A DNA stretch of 64,000 bases from Metridium senile (Eukaryota > Cnidaria > Anthozoa > Actiniaria > Metridiidae), in assembly GCA_949775045.1 (NCBI GenBank), contig OX459104.1, positions 10,897,655 to 10,961,654 on the forward strand, in the 5' to 3' direction. Below the pieces are notes generated by a model that saw only the letters and a list, made by a program, of their open reading frames with translations, was not told the origin of the DNA and did no database searches. The translations under genes and the position numbers were made by a program. The first letter of the stretch is position 1. Each line of letters begins with the position of its first letter. Of the stretch, positions 41,966 through 54,900 are shown in pieces.

Positions 41966-44900
41966 CTCAATAACAAGCATGGTGATGGCAAGTGCAGCAG
42001 TTGGTTTCAAGTTCTCTTCAATCAAATCTTGCAGTTTTGTATAACAGCCCTTTTATAACAAATTGTACACTTAATACTAGCGAATCGACCACTGCACCTC
42101 GGGCTGAGCAACTTTTAAGTACCTTTAAGTCGCTATTTTTTTCGAAAATCTGATTTCGGTGTTTTTTTATAATATATTTGTCTCAAACTTTATGACAATC
42201 ATACTTTTTTTAGTGGTGGGCATATATATATGAAGTATTAAAATAAAGGGGAACAAATTTTTATTGCTATTTCTTATGTATTTATATTTAAGATAGTGCC
42301 CTTTACAGTTTCCTGCGCCATCTTGAAAGGTAGCCGGGCCTTTACATCGAAGCGAGACGAACGTTGAGCTTGCAAAAATAGAGACACGTGAATAATTTTC
42401 CTGCAAGGTGTTAATAGTTTTCTATCATTGCAAGCTCAACGTTTGTCTCGCTTCGATGCAAAAGGCATTGCCTTTCAAGATGGCGCAGGGAAATGTGAAG
42501 GGGACTATCGTAATTTAAATAGAAATACAGAAGAAACATCAATGCATATGTTTTTCGCTTTAGACGACTTTTTTATTCTTTCTGCATAATGATTTCAAAT
42601 AATTTTTATATAGGTGCATGGACTGGTCAAACCACTTCCTATTCATAAGTTGTCTTAAGCTTTATATTCTATTCCATTGTTTTGACCTTACCTCTCTGTA
42701 GATATTTGTATCGCTAGTAACTCTACCGCAGTCCTGTTTAACTGTTTTACAGCATGAATCGGGAACAGCAGAATCATTTTTAAAACCAGTGTTGATCTTC
42801 CAGTCAGTATAATTGAAAGCGCCACAACACTTTAGCTGCAAAATAAGGATAAAAAAAAAAAACTTTTAGAATACAAAGATCCAATTCAAAGCATGAAGCA
42901 ATTTTTGCCACCATTTTTATCTTGCCCTTGTATGTTACTCTAGACAAGTTTCATGTTATCTAGCACCGCTGTACTATTGAAAAAAGGCGCATATGCACAG
43001 GGATATTCTCAATTCAGAGTAAATTTAAATAGTTTTTCTATTCAATATTTTCAAATCAATAACTATGTGTTTTCTATTGTTTAGGAATAGCATTTTTTCC
43101 GTGAATTTTTTTTTACAACAAATCGAGGCGGCTTAGCATGTGCAAATGCGCCTTTTGTCAAATAGTACAGCGGTATTAGATAACGTGAAACTGTAGCATT
43201 ATGTTCAATAGTTACCTTTGACTGCAGATCATCCAAGGGTTTTTTAAGATTCCCGTGCGGATATTCCTTGATTTTCTTTTGGATATCGTTTTTCAGCTGA
43301 TCCTTGATCTTAAATGTTACAATTTTAAAACAAATAAAAGTATACACATTAGCAACTTTCGAAACAACAAAGGGACGAAGTAATAAAAACAATTTGATGT
43401 TCTCTTAAAATCTTAAAATCTTAAAAGAGATGTTCTCTTAAAATGAAATGTTAAATATATGAATTACAATCAATGTTGAGTTTTGGAAATATGAAACGGT
43501 TGTCATTTGAAAGACCAATCAACATTGCCCTGGGGTGAGGGGGGTTTGTAAATCAATTGTAACCAAGGATTAGATTAGTCACAAGGGAATCGAGCCTTTT
43601 AAAGAAATCGGCCATGCATCTGGCTGTTGAAAAACGTGTAAGTTAATCCGAAGTTAGGGTCTAGAGCGATTCGAGGCCGCAAGAACGAAACTTACCAGTA
43701 ACAAAAGTACAAATAAACAAGCCAAATCTTACACAACTTTATACATTTTGCATATTTTTAAAAACTCAAAAACAAAAACACTCATAAAAATGTAAAAATT
43801 ATTGCAGTATGTCCACGGAGTTTTAGAGTTGTTCTCTTTAAATATATGAGCAACCTTCCGAGAATAATAGTTATCACCCCCCCCCCTCCCCCCCTAAAAA
43901 CAAAATCAAAAACAGGCTAGATGAGGTATAGTTATTGATTATGTAGCTACAACATGGTTGTGATACATTTTAGTTTTATATTTATAATTGCTAATTTTTG
44001 ATCACTTGCGATCGGGATGACTCTTCTGCAGCCACGTATGTGATGTAGCCATCCTCAGTAAATGTTTAAAAAATAGCTGACTATGCATTTTTTGTAAAGT
44101 TGAGAACTATTTTAAAACTCATATTCTATTCATGATTTTTTTGTCTTTTTAACATGATATGTATATTAAATACCTCGTCACGTTTTTGGTATGCCAAGAC
44201 CGCAGCAGCAATCTCCAAAGCCAGCAGTATTATCAGGAGAGTGAGGTACTGTAAAATAGAACACATTTGATAAGGTTTTTATATATATTTTATTGGTTAT
44301 AAAATAGTTAGTGTAATTACAGTGCGGACACTCCAACCGGGACCACTTAGACAGAGCCGTCCAATCAAAAAACATTTAAACCAGACAGAGATTGAACTGA
44401 TAACAGCATCAAATTATAGTGTTCTCATGTCAAATTATAGTGTTCTCATGCTAATAAACATTCTTGAAGTGAAAGCTGCAATATGATTGGTTGATTATCA
44501 ACTCAACTAAAGTGTTCCCGGTTGGAGTGTCCGCACTGTAATGTGGTGTATATTCAATCCATTAATTACACCAACTGTTTATATTTTTTGGCTATAAAAT
44601 ATATGGTGTAATTAATGGGGTGTTCAAAACCGCAAAACCGCACAAACAAATCGAATTAAACCACTTATAAAACCGCGCCTGAAAACGAAATGAAATCCCT
44701 CAGTTTTGTAAAATTGCAAAAGCGCACATAAAAATGAAAAACAATTCGAAAAAGTGCACCAAAAATAATATATATATATTGCATATAGATCGAATAGGAA
44801 GAAATTCGAGGGAGAAAGTATTGTTGATATAGATAAAAAAAAAAAAAATATTGACAGCAAGAAAAAAGTCGAAAAAAACAACAACAAACAGACAGACAGA

Positions 44901-46328
44901 CAGTACAGACAATTACAAAGAACGTAGACAGACGATTAAAAAGAAGACAAGCAGACAGAAAGAAAAACAAACAGACAGACAGACAATTATAAAGAACTGA
45001 CAGACAAGCAGGTAGACAGACAGACAACAAACAGACAGACACCAGACGGACAGGCAGTCACAATGAAAAGGCAGACACAAAGTTAAATGAACTGGCCAGC
45101 CAGTCAGTTCATACTACTACAAGTTCACGTACCAGCGACAGCATACACTTGTTCTCTTTATAAGCTCCACAGCACCCGAAGAATGATATCACCGCTACAG
45201 CAACTCCAACAGCCATAACGATACGTGGGCCGGTTATGTAGTCGACATCAGTGAGCTGTACGTATGGCCCGAGGGTAACCTCTGCCCATACACCGATACC
45301 AATGAGAACACAACCAAGCAGCTGGTCATGGAACGAAAAGATGTAAAGGAATGACTTTTGCTACTTTTAAGTAACTTCCTAACTTAAACGTTAGGAGGCT
45401 GGGAAATTGAATTAAAGTGCCCGGGGTAGGGGGATCTCATTTTACACACCATACCAATGAAAACGCATCCATACTACCGGGAACAATAAGATGTAAATTA
45501 CTACCTTTTGCTACTTTAGTTAGGAAGCTTGGCAATTAATGAATTAAAAGGGCCCGGGGTAGGGGGATCTCATTTTACACACAAATGTTAATGATAACAC
45601 ACCAAGTGGCTGGAAATAAAAGATAAGCTTAGGAATGAATATATGCATGGGCACTCGAAATTGGAAGGAGCCTGTGGAGTTCTCTCATTAGACTCATACT
45701 GAGTTGAAAAAGAAAACTAAATAACTTAGCCCTAATATGTGATAATAAGAAAAAGGATGGGTATTGGTTAGTATATTACCAAATACACCATATCAGAGCC
45801 GGCTGGAACAAGAAAATCAGAAATCATAATACGCCAATACCAATACTAGCACAATGGACAGAAATGAATATGAATGATCATTATAACAAGAAAAGTATCC
45901 CATACCACCCACTAGGTGCATGGAACTAAATATCAAGAAAACACTGGTGGGATGTATTTAGAAAAACTAAGTAAACTACATATACAATGTAAACTTTGAG
46001 ATAGCTACGATGTACTTGTGCGTTTATTGGGCATGACCAATATCAGTCACTTGATTGAAATGCGTCGTTTTCTGTAGTCTTTCTCGTAGAGTCGTATTTT
46101 CTTACAACATCAACCTAAAGCAACCCCAAATCCGCTTTCCCCAAGCTTGACCTTGCCTTATAACCCAACCCTCAAGGGAATCCTAAACACACATCACACG
46201 AACAAATATAAACACGAACATGTACACACTTATTCATGCTACAAAAAAGTGTGGCTACTTACAAAGAAGAAAAAGTTGAAGATAAACAACAAGTATTTCA
46301 TACATTTGGCAGAACCGCTGACACCCAT
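41966..46328 (-). CDS. Tetraspanin, six of about seven exons found (3' end missing)
   Basis: Minus-strand exons in transcription order: 46328-46263, 45321-45133, 44248-44174, 43308-43216, 42835-42692 and 42049-41966. All are phase 0 with GT-AG borders and give 217 aa. TM1 follows MKYLLFIFNFFFF; TM2 ends FFGCCGAYKENKCMLSL; TM3 is exon 3, ending AYQKRDE. The large loop has CCG at 144-146, an NYT sequon, PDSCC ending at Cys169-170, Cys177 and Cys191: six cysteines, as in the paralogue at 51.9-61.4 kb. Exon 6 ends inside TM4. A final exon of about 15 codons for the rest of TM4 and the short tail is expected, but I could not find it between 38.1 and 41.9 kb, where GAT/AAT repeats begin about 10 nt past the exon 6 donor. 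Exon sizes match the paralogue (25-codon exon 3 and 28-codon exon 6 are identical in length), so the two arose by duplication. Confidence 0.88.
42293..42510. mobile_element. MITE, GATAGTSCCC family, copy 1
   Basis: Inverted ends with GCGCCATCTTGAAAGGTAGC and TCGAAGCGAGACGAACG. Lies in intron 5 of the minus-strand tetraspanin. Confidence 0.85.
42946..43194. mobile_element. MITE filling tetraspanin intron 4 (minus-strand gene)
   Basis: Inverted ends of about 50 bp (GTTTCATGTTATCTAGCACC and its complement). It occupies about two thirds of the 380-bp intron, ending some 20 bp from the exon 4 donor. Confidence 0.8.
44320..44538. mobile_element. TA-flanked MITE, CAGTGCGGACAC family
   Basis: Inverted ends CAGTGCGGACACTCCAACCG plus GGA, flanked by TA; related by its first seven bases to 17164-17395. 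Lies in intron 2 of the minus-strand tetraspanin. Confidence 0.85.
44893..45065. repeat. (CAGA)n microsatellite
   Basis: CAGACAGA units with AAAGAA interruptions, in intron 1-2 territory of the minus-strand tetraspanin. Confidence 0.85.
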
Positions 46329-46446
46329 GGCTTGTTAATCTAGATAAGGGAAAGCAAAGGCACAGACATCATAAACTTTGAATGAATACATTAGTATCCG
46401 TCCATAGAGAAAATACGGTACTTTTATAACAACCTATTTTTATGCA

Positions 46447-46689
46447 AATACTGCAACCGGGACCACCACTACATAATTACCCAATCACGGTCTAGAATAT
46501 GAACAATAGAATTTCTACAAATGTTTGACTTTTTTGTTTAAAATGCTAATATATACTTTTAATTATTTGTGAACGGAAAAGAAACATTTTAGCCTGTGAG
46601 GATATTCTACAAGTTTCTTGTGTTTGATATCAAGAACTATTTACTTTGGAATTTGTTTAGGTGGCCCAGGTTTCAGTAGTCGCAATGTA
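46447..46689. mobile_element. Diverged copy of the CAGTGCGACT MITE
   Basis: Same order of blocks as 17164-17395 (CCAATCACG, AACAATAGAAT, CTACAAATGTTTGA, GGTGGCCC). The ends are eroded. Confidence 0.7.
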
Positions 46690-46865
46690 AACAAACAAAC
46701 AAACAAACAAACAAACGAACGAACGAACGAACGAACGAACGAACGAACGAACAAAAAACAAACAAACAAACAAACAAACAAACATACAAACAAACAAACA
46801 AACAAACAAACAAACAAACAAACAAACAAACAAACAAACAGACAAACAAATAAATACGTAAACAA
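46685..46865. repeat. (CAAA)n / (CGAA)n microsatellite
   Basis: AAAC units with an inner block of ACGA units. All ORFs over it are artefacts. Confidence 0.95.
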
Positions 46866-47015
46866 ATGAAATAAACAAAAGATAAGTTATAATGAAATAA
46901 ACCAATAAATAAACAAACAGAATAATTATTTATATATACTGCCTTGATAAAAGCTAGCGATTGCAATTTATTGAATGTGTCTCTGCCCACTAATGTATAT
47001 AGCCAATTAGACCCG

Positions 47016-47318
47016 GGGGGGGGGGGGGGGGGGGGGAGTTCTCCCATAGAAAATTGATAGGGGTGCTCGACAGACGGTTTTGAGAATGACCCTAAAAGGT
47101 ACGCATAACTCAGATACTGATTTCAGAATCTAAAAGGTACGACCACATCTAAAAAAATTTCAATATGTATAATCTCATTTCGACAACTGACCCTTAAGGG
47201 TTCGGAGCCAGTTCGAGACCCTAAAAGGTACCGGAGGGTCTTATTTCGACCCTAAAAGGTCCGTCGAGCACCCCTATCCATTTACTAAGGGAGTCCCCCC
47301 CCCCCCCCCCCCCCCCCA
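47016..47318. mobile_element. MITE bounded by poly-G and poly-C tracts
   Basis: A G tract of about 21 bases opens and a C tract of about 22 closes the element. Inside them GGGGTGCTCGAC inverted ends and four CCCTAAAAGGT subrepeats. Confidence 0.75.
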
Positions 47319-48952
47319 CGGGCAATCAGTGCGAGTGTAGTATCTCAAATATTGTATAATTCACAGACAATGTTCTGCATTAATGATCATGAATTATTAA
47401 ATATGATGATATCATACTATATATTTTTACAAATTACGTATTATATATAATTACTACTGCGTCACAATCTATATCAATCCACTACGACACAAACATACCA
47501 AATATTGTACACATATAACAAAAACAAATCATAATAAGAAAAATCATAATAGATTTTACTTTAAATTATCTATATTATAACATCACGGAGAAAACATTGA
47601 AAAAAAAATTATATTCTAATTTATCAAATTTGATAGTAAATTTAAATAAATACTTAACTAATGATAATAAACTAAAAATCCGGATAACATTATCTTTGCA
47701 ATTGCCAACCGTTATCATAAATATGCTAAAAATGCATAACACTGACTCTATCAATATCACTAATATCACTAGTGTTAAGTTACAAGCTTTTTTTGCTATA
47801 AATAAGCCTTTTGAATCAAAAAGTGAAAACCAATGTGTAAGTCTTTTATAGTAACTAAAATAATGTCTAACTTTGAAACAATACTTTTTGCATTTTAATT
47901 GAAATTGAATTAAGTTAATTTATGCAATACACAGAATTTTCAAAACATTGTATTCTATTTTACACGAACGTGTTTAACAGCCCGGTTTTGATATATAAGC
48001 AAGTAACCAGTATTTATACTCCAAGATTAAATAAATGTTTCATTGTTAAAATCATCTCTTAAGTTACCTTAACTTGTTTAATTTGGCTACGGAATGAAAT
48101 GACGTGTTCTAATTATGATGTCTTCTAACTACTTCGTTTGAGAAAGGGAGTTATATATGTTTTCAAATGCAAACGAAACATTGCATAAACCTAGACCAAA
48201 TTTTGTTTCAAAATGTTTTTTTAAACCTATACCCTTCTTTCCTTTATATCTCTACTGCAATTTGCGCGAAAAATGATATAACTTAATCGCAATTGTTGTT
48301 GATCAGTATCACACGCCGATCTACTCACTCAATTCAAAAAACTTCATTAAAAAACTATATTTTCAACATATCCGTACGAAAAGAAGCAATTTTATGTTAA
48401 CAACTAAATAGATAGCATAGGTTTACCTTGATATTTCAGTTGTAAATGCTTGAAAATGTTGGAGCTTGTAGTGGTATCGAGAACCCAGAGCCAAAAATAT
48501 ATATTGATATTCAATGAAGACCCAACCATGACTCAATATTTTAATCAGCAGAATATTCATTACATAGTTATCATTTTGTAACACAATCAAAGTCACGCAA
48601 AGTACTAAATTTTCAAATTTTAGACTAATATAAATAACATTTTCTTTCATAGGTTGTTTATTTAAATTCAGATTTTCATAATTACTGTTTTATTGTTATG
48701 TAACGCAATTATTTGTAAAAAAGTGGTCTTTAGCTGTCACGCAACGCTGTCATTCAACTCTAAAGCTAAGGAATGATTGGTCACGACGGTCTACGTAATT
48801 TTCCGATTTTCATTTTGATCATGACGTCATGATTTGATCATCGTTTATTTTATATTTATGACAAGTTCTAGTTCACAAGTTTATTCACACACGAAATAAA
48901 CAGATTGTAATTTAAAAGACATAATAATAAATATAATTATCATAATTAAATA
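47319..48952. other. No gene recognised
   Basis: Very AT-rich sequence between the divergent tetraspanins; no coding or clear repeat. Confidence 0.4.
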
Positions 48953-49364
48953 CATTGACTCTCTCGTAAGCGACCACCAACTGGGATCTGGAGAAAGTGA
49001 TCGCTTATACAAGAGATGGTCGCTTACGATAGATGGTCGCTTACGAGAGATGGTCGCTTACGATAGATGGTCGCTTATACAAGAGATGGTCGCTTACGAC
49101 AGATGGTCGCTTACGAGAGATGGTCGCTTACTATAGATGGTCACTAACAAGAGATGGTCGCTTACGAGAGATGGTCGCTTACAAGAGATGGTCGCTTACG
49201 AGAGATGGTCGCTTACGAGAGATGGTCGCTTACGAGAGATGGTCGCTTACGAGAGATCGTCGCTTACGAGAGATCGTCGCTTACAAGAGATGGTCGCTTA
49301 CAAGAGATGGTCGCTTACAAGAGATGGTCGCTTACGAGAGTGGTCGTTAAGAGAGAGTCAACTG
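48953..49364. mobile_element. pogo/Tigger-type nonautonomous element with internal 17-bp minisatellite
   Basis: Ends CATTGACTCTCTCGTAAGCG and the complement of TTAAGAGAGAGTCAACTG, flanked by TA. The interior (49010-49340) is about 18 copies of GAGAGATGGTCGCTTAC. Confidence 0.8.
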
Positions 49365-49387
49365 TATAACAGGATAACTAACTACTC

Positions 49388-49811
49388 CACAGGGAGCCCG
49401 GCTTTATGTCGCTTTTATATGAAATAAATTATACAATGAAATAAAATATATTATAATCATGAGAGCCTTTGGATTTCCTGTGCTGTATTTAATCCTTAGA
49501 GTTTCCGGTAATGGATTAGCGTTACCGACCTGTGTGTGCCGTTGGTAACTTGAGAGCGCATTAGCGTAACGTATTAGAGTGACGCACGCCCTATAAACAC
49601 ACAGTGTTTATTGGGTGTGCGTTACACTAATACGTTAGGTTTGAATTTCAAAGCGCTCTCAAGTTACAGGTCAGTAACGCTAATCCATTACCGGAAACTC
49701 TAAGGATTAAATACAGCACAGGAAACCCAAAGGCTCTCATGGTTATAATATATTTTATTTCATTGTATAATTGATTTTATATAAAAGCGACATAAAGCCG
49801 GGCTCCCTGTG
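49388..49811. mobile_element. 424-bp foldback element with 7-bp target duplication
   Basis: Inverted arms of about 190 bp beginning CACAGGGAGCCCGGCTTTAT. ACTACTC flanks both sides (49381-49387 and 49812-49818). Confidence 0.85.
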
Positions 49812-50171
49812 ACTACTCTACTAAAATATAAAAATATAGTGTGCGTGGTTGTTGAAGTAGTCTCAACTTTCGTGACATCAGCTGCATTTAATTATAATTT
49901 TTAATTGTAGTTTAATTTTCTTTTGTTTTAATTTTTATTTGTTTTTTCGTTGTTTTTTTATTCTGTTTCATAAATTCATGTATTTGCTCGTTCTGTCATA
50001 TGTTTGTTCGGTTTGTTTGGTTTATAATCTCATTCAAGCAACTATATTCACTGAGTTTTGAAGACGTATGGCTTTCAAGTGAGTTGTTTATACAGTTGAT
50101 ACTCTCTTAATCGACCACCCTCGGACCAGAAGACAGTGGTCGCTTACCGGCAATGGCCGCTAACGAGAATC

Positions 50172-50478
50172 TTAAAGTGCCTATAAACCCTGGTTGTTTG
50201 CTATTTCTATTAAAAGTACTGGTCCTAAACAACAATTTTCCAGAAGAATAAAATACTACGATAAAAACTGTGCATTTTATAGCGGTTTAGGCTTCCTGTG
50301 TAAAAAAATCGGAGTTTATTGATATGAGTTGGTGACAATATCGATATCGATGAAGTAAATCCGGGATAGTGTCTTCAAGTTTCAATAGTTTCTATCCTGG
50401 ACAATACGGAAAAATTGTTATTTAGGACCAGTGCTTTTAATGAATCACGCAAACAGCCAGGGTTTATAGGCACTTTAA
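50172..50478. mobile_element. Foldback element
   Basis: Ends TTAAAGTGCCTATAAACCCT and complement. A pogo-like end (CAGTTGATACTCTCTTAATC) lies just upstream at about 50093. Confidence 0.8.
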
Positions 50479-50722
50479 CACAGGAAGCCCAAACCACGAA
50501 ACGGCCTATCAAAGGTTTATCAATGACTTTTCGACTGCGCAACCTTTGGCAGTCGTAACTGCAGTCGTCAACCAATGATTCAGATAGAGACTGACACAGA
50601 TGCAGTCGACATGTATCAAAAGTATGACGTGACAAACGTGACGTTTCTACGCTATTTCGGTATAACAGCTAGATCAGTGTTGGGTAGCTATGGAATATTT
50701 TCTCTTTCTAACGAACGCTTAC

Positions 50723-51343
50723 AGTCAAACAAGCTCACGCGTTGACCCCTAGAGTCGATTAATCAAATCATTAGTCGATTATTCGTTTTATTTGTGCGAA
50801 TGGGATTAACCGAATATTGCAATATTCAAACAAAGAATCAGTTCAAAATTCGACTTGTGATTTGATAAAATAAATCAGATAAAACAAAGGTGGGTAAAAC
50901 CCTTGGAGAAGAAGTCTCTCTCAAATTTCATGACCATGAACGCTGGAGTTTTCGAGCTTCAATTTCAATCACTTGACGAATGTTATCGTTAGTAAACTCC
51001 TGGTATTTTCTGCTTTAAGTGTCTTCTAGACTTCCAGTTAAATATTCTTGATTGAAGGAATCAAATATCTTTGTTAGATAAACAACTATAGTTAGTTAAA
51101 CGATATCTTGTCGAATAGTATTCGATAAATGCCTTCCTGGCACGTAAAAACGGAAAAGATTCCTAGCGGCCAAGCTTTCTTGGTCTTCCTGTGTTAATCA
51201 TTAACCAATCAAAATTTAAATTTGATTTGAATTTTGCACTCTTCGTTTTCGACGATGTAAAATTCAACTGAAAAATGAAACCGATAATCAGACATTCAAA
51301 TCATTAATCAACTCTAGGGGTCAACGCGTGAGCTTGTTTGACT
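50723..51343. mobile_element. TIR element, about 621 bp
   Basis: Ends AGTCAAACAAGCTCACGCGT then TGACCCCTAGAGT, inverted at the right. No transposase frame. Confidence 0.75.
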
Positions 51344-51926
51344 ATAATATAAATGCTAAATACGAACATTAAATCAATGCTCCTTCCAGCTAGTTATTTT
51401 GAATAATGTTATATTTAATTTTTTATTCAATTTGTTTATTGTATATTTTACTATATATTTTATTTCATATTTTATTTTTAGTTATTTTTTATTTGATGAG
51501 TCTGCATTTCTATATTTTTTTATATTTTTCTATAAGTAATTAGCTAACCACCATTGAATTTATTATAATCTAATTTTAATTGTACATTCAATTTTATTAT
51601 AATTTAAAATAAAATGTTTATTTTTACAATCTTTCTATTTTGTAATGAATAGTTTATGGCAACATTAATATCTAATATTAATATCAAACACTAACTCCAT
51701 TCACGTGATGTATTAGAGTTTCGAAACAATAGTCTCTATGGCAACGGACATATGTAAATCTAGTCCCATTTCCTCGCCAATTAAAATTCTTGTACCTGCT
51801 TACGATACCACAATAACAGCGCAAACAACGCTTCTTTCCCCATCTTGTCTGCTCGAGATTTGAGTACAAGTTTTCGTAAGCAAAATTTGTCATAGTATTC
51901 CTCAAAGGATATAATTTCGTTTCGAG

Positions 51927-54900
51927 ATGTGTGGCGTTCGTTGCACGAAGTATATGCTCTTCGTTTTCAACGTCTTCTTCTGGGTAAGTGTATTTCCAGG
52001 GTTTTTTATTTATATACTGTTCTATTTGAAGTGTTTTCGTTTTAGTATGTATGTTTGATATACCTAGTTGTATAACAAACAGTCAGATTTACAAAAACAC
52101 TAAAGCAAGATCACAAACCGTCAGATTTTATACAAAGGCTAATCAACTAGAAAATAACCTCTGGTATCATGATCAACCATGCAATAATCCGATTTAATAT
52201 AGCTTCACTATATTCGTAGTTTATATATATGATATTTTAGATACTTTTTTCTAAACGATGTTATTGTCTTCGAGCGAAAATTCTTATGTTTTCCGCTAAT
52301 TTGAAGCAACAGAATTGTAATTGTAATACAATACTCTCATTTTATAGCTGAAACGCTGTAGGCTTGAATAAATAAATACTTTTTATGCATTTCTGTTATA
52401 AAAGTTTAATATGTTTGCTTACAATACTCTGGTTTAATTCAATTTTTGATGAGTCGAATATATTTTGCATAACGGAACAGTCTTGGTTTTCAATCAGATA
52501 TACTAGTTCACTCCACACTGCACTTTTAACATAATTTGTCACGCTTTCAATGTACCATTAACTGACCCTTATTTCTCTCCCTGCTCTATTTAACCTGTTT
52601 TCACAACATAACGCTAAATAAACATGCTCTAAGGCCACAGAATTGGCTTTTTTCCCCAAGATAGTATCTTCATGACATACTTGATATATTGAATATCCAA
52701 CAAAGACAGCGCAGCTTGTTAAACAAAAGACCAGACCTCGTGGATTTGAAGTAAACAAACTTATGTCCCTGTTGCTTTTAACAGACATATTGAGACAACG
52801 TACACTGCGTGATTTTGAAAAGTTTTTAGATAGATTAATACTTGTTTTAATATAAAGACTATTGTAATATTACATGTAATGATAAATAAACTACGGGATT
52901 GTCAACTATGCTAATTCATCATTTGGTGAGCTTTTGTTTTGGATGGCTTTACAATACACTAGCTTACCAATTCGCGTCTGTATTTTACATTTTGTTTGCA
53001 CGGTAAAATTACTATGATAATGATGAGGATGAGGATGAGGATGAAGTCAATGATGATGAGGATTGTTATTTATAATTACTAATATTAATAAATACCATGA
53101 CGACAAGGCTTGTCATAGATGATATAGTAATGAAGATGTGATGGTGATTGTAATAATCAAGATAATTATAACATACATATATAAAAAAAACTCTCTTTTT
53201 TTATACACTGAGTAAACTTGAAAGCAAAGTTAGGGTTTATGTACTATCAATGTTTCTTGGACAACGAAACTAGCTCGCGAATATTTTGTAGACTGAACAA
53301 TTTTGCCGTACGTATAAAGCAAAATACATGCTAAAAATTTGCACATCATTTTGAAAGACATGAAAGGCAAGAATATATGTCAAGGAATATTACTAATGAC
53401 AGTAGCGAAAGCTTGTCAAGGAATTGAATCGTATGATTGATATCGATTCGTCTGTCTAGCTATTTGTCTCGTCACGCAACGTTTCTTCGACATTCAGTTG
53501 ATGTTTGTTTTCTTGAGCAATTTTACAAATTGTCAGGAAAAAAATTTCTTAAGATAAAATAAGTGGGTTTTTTAATTTTTTTAGTGTGGCGTTATTGGTT
53601 ATCAATATGCATCCTGTTAATTAACTATTTCTAAGCTCCACTTGTATTTCATTATTCTTTTTGTAGCTTTTCAGTTTGCTTCCGTACCAGTTATGCTGTA
53701 AACATACACCATCCGTTGTTTCAAATGTGTAATTAATTGTCCGGTAAAAAAAACCCTTAATAATAAAGCGTGATCATAATTGGCCCCTTGCCGTTTTTGG
53801 CTCGTTGGCTTGTTTTCTTTGGCAATTACATATTTTTATGTTTTCCGACTTGACTTTTTGTTTTCAATGGGAATCTCAGAAATTAAATGCTTTTTTGTTG
53901 TCTTGATGAATGACAGACTGATATTTTACTTTCGTATTATATATGAGTGAATAAATAAAAGCATGCATTAGAATAGATCCAGATAAATGAATGAGTGAAT
54001 TAATAAAGAAATACATGTTCGAATAAATGCATGGGTGTGTATATAAATGAATGGATAAATGATTAAATGGATGCACGGATGAATCAATCGCATAGACTCC
54101 TAAATGAATATATTAATGAATATATATAGGATGGATAGACGAATTCATACATGTTTTAGTTTTAATATGTACATATTATTAAGTTCCCCAAGCCAATAAA
54201 CAGCTGAATCTGGCATTTTTAACTCCGATATTTGCAATTAATAGAGCGATTTTACATCGCTCATTTTCACATGCTAATGAGTAGAATTGCAGTTAATTTA
54301 CGTAATTGAAAGTTACTCTAATAAACTGGATAAAATAAGTAATATGATTCTCACGCTTTTATGTTTTTAAATGACGATAGTCAATCATGAGAATAGGTCA
54401 TTTGCATTAGCGTCATACTGACTACCAGTACCAGAATGCTTTGCCTACTTTTTATGGGAAATAATTAGTGTCAGCCGTTCTAGTACTATCAGCTGGAGCC
54501 GGAATCACAATCTTAATAAGAAAGAAAATGCGTAGAGCATTCTGGTAGTAAAATTTCGTCATCGTGCAAATGGCCTATTCTTCGTTTGCAACCACGTGAT
54601 AATCGGGACATAATAAGCCAATTTCTGTCGATCTCAAATTTCACAAGCTCAATTCTTAGTCGTATTAAAAAATGAAATTTATATTCTTTTAGAGCATTCA
54701 AAACTGAGTATGTTGACCGATTTTTGAATCTGTAGAGTATTTGGATGCAGAATTATTCGCGATCAAAGTTGAGCGATATTTGGTAAGAATGTATGGATCG
54801 GCCATGCTGGAGGACATCGCATATCCTCCAAGATGGCGGACAAAACTTCAAAGGTCTAATATGGAGGGAAACTGAATCATTTTTAAAAGATTTCGTTAAA

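Noticed and set aside
42167..42406. ORF sharing SRVSIFASSTF with one at 62420-62602
   Set aside because: The similarity is two copies of the same MITE, not a conserved gene.
46618..47047. KQTN and CLFV repeat ORFs
   Set aside because: (CAAA)n/(CGAA)n microsatellite.
49010..49340. Regularly spaced repeats resembling a CRISPR array
   Set aside because: The 17-bp units are contiguous with no unique spacers and sit in a TA-flanked transposon in an animal genome.
50375..50635. 86-codon minus-strand frame
   Set aside because: Mostly overlaps the right arm of the foldback at 50172-50478.
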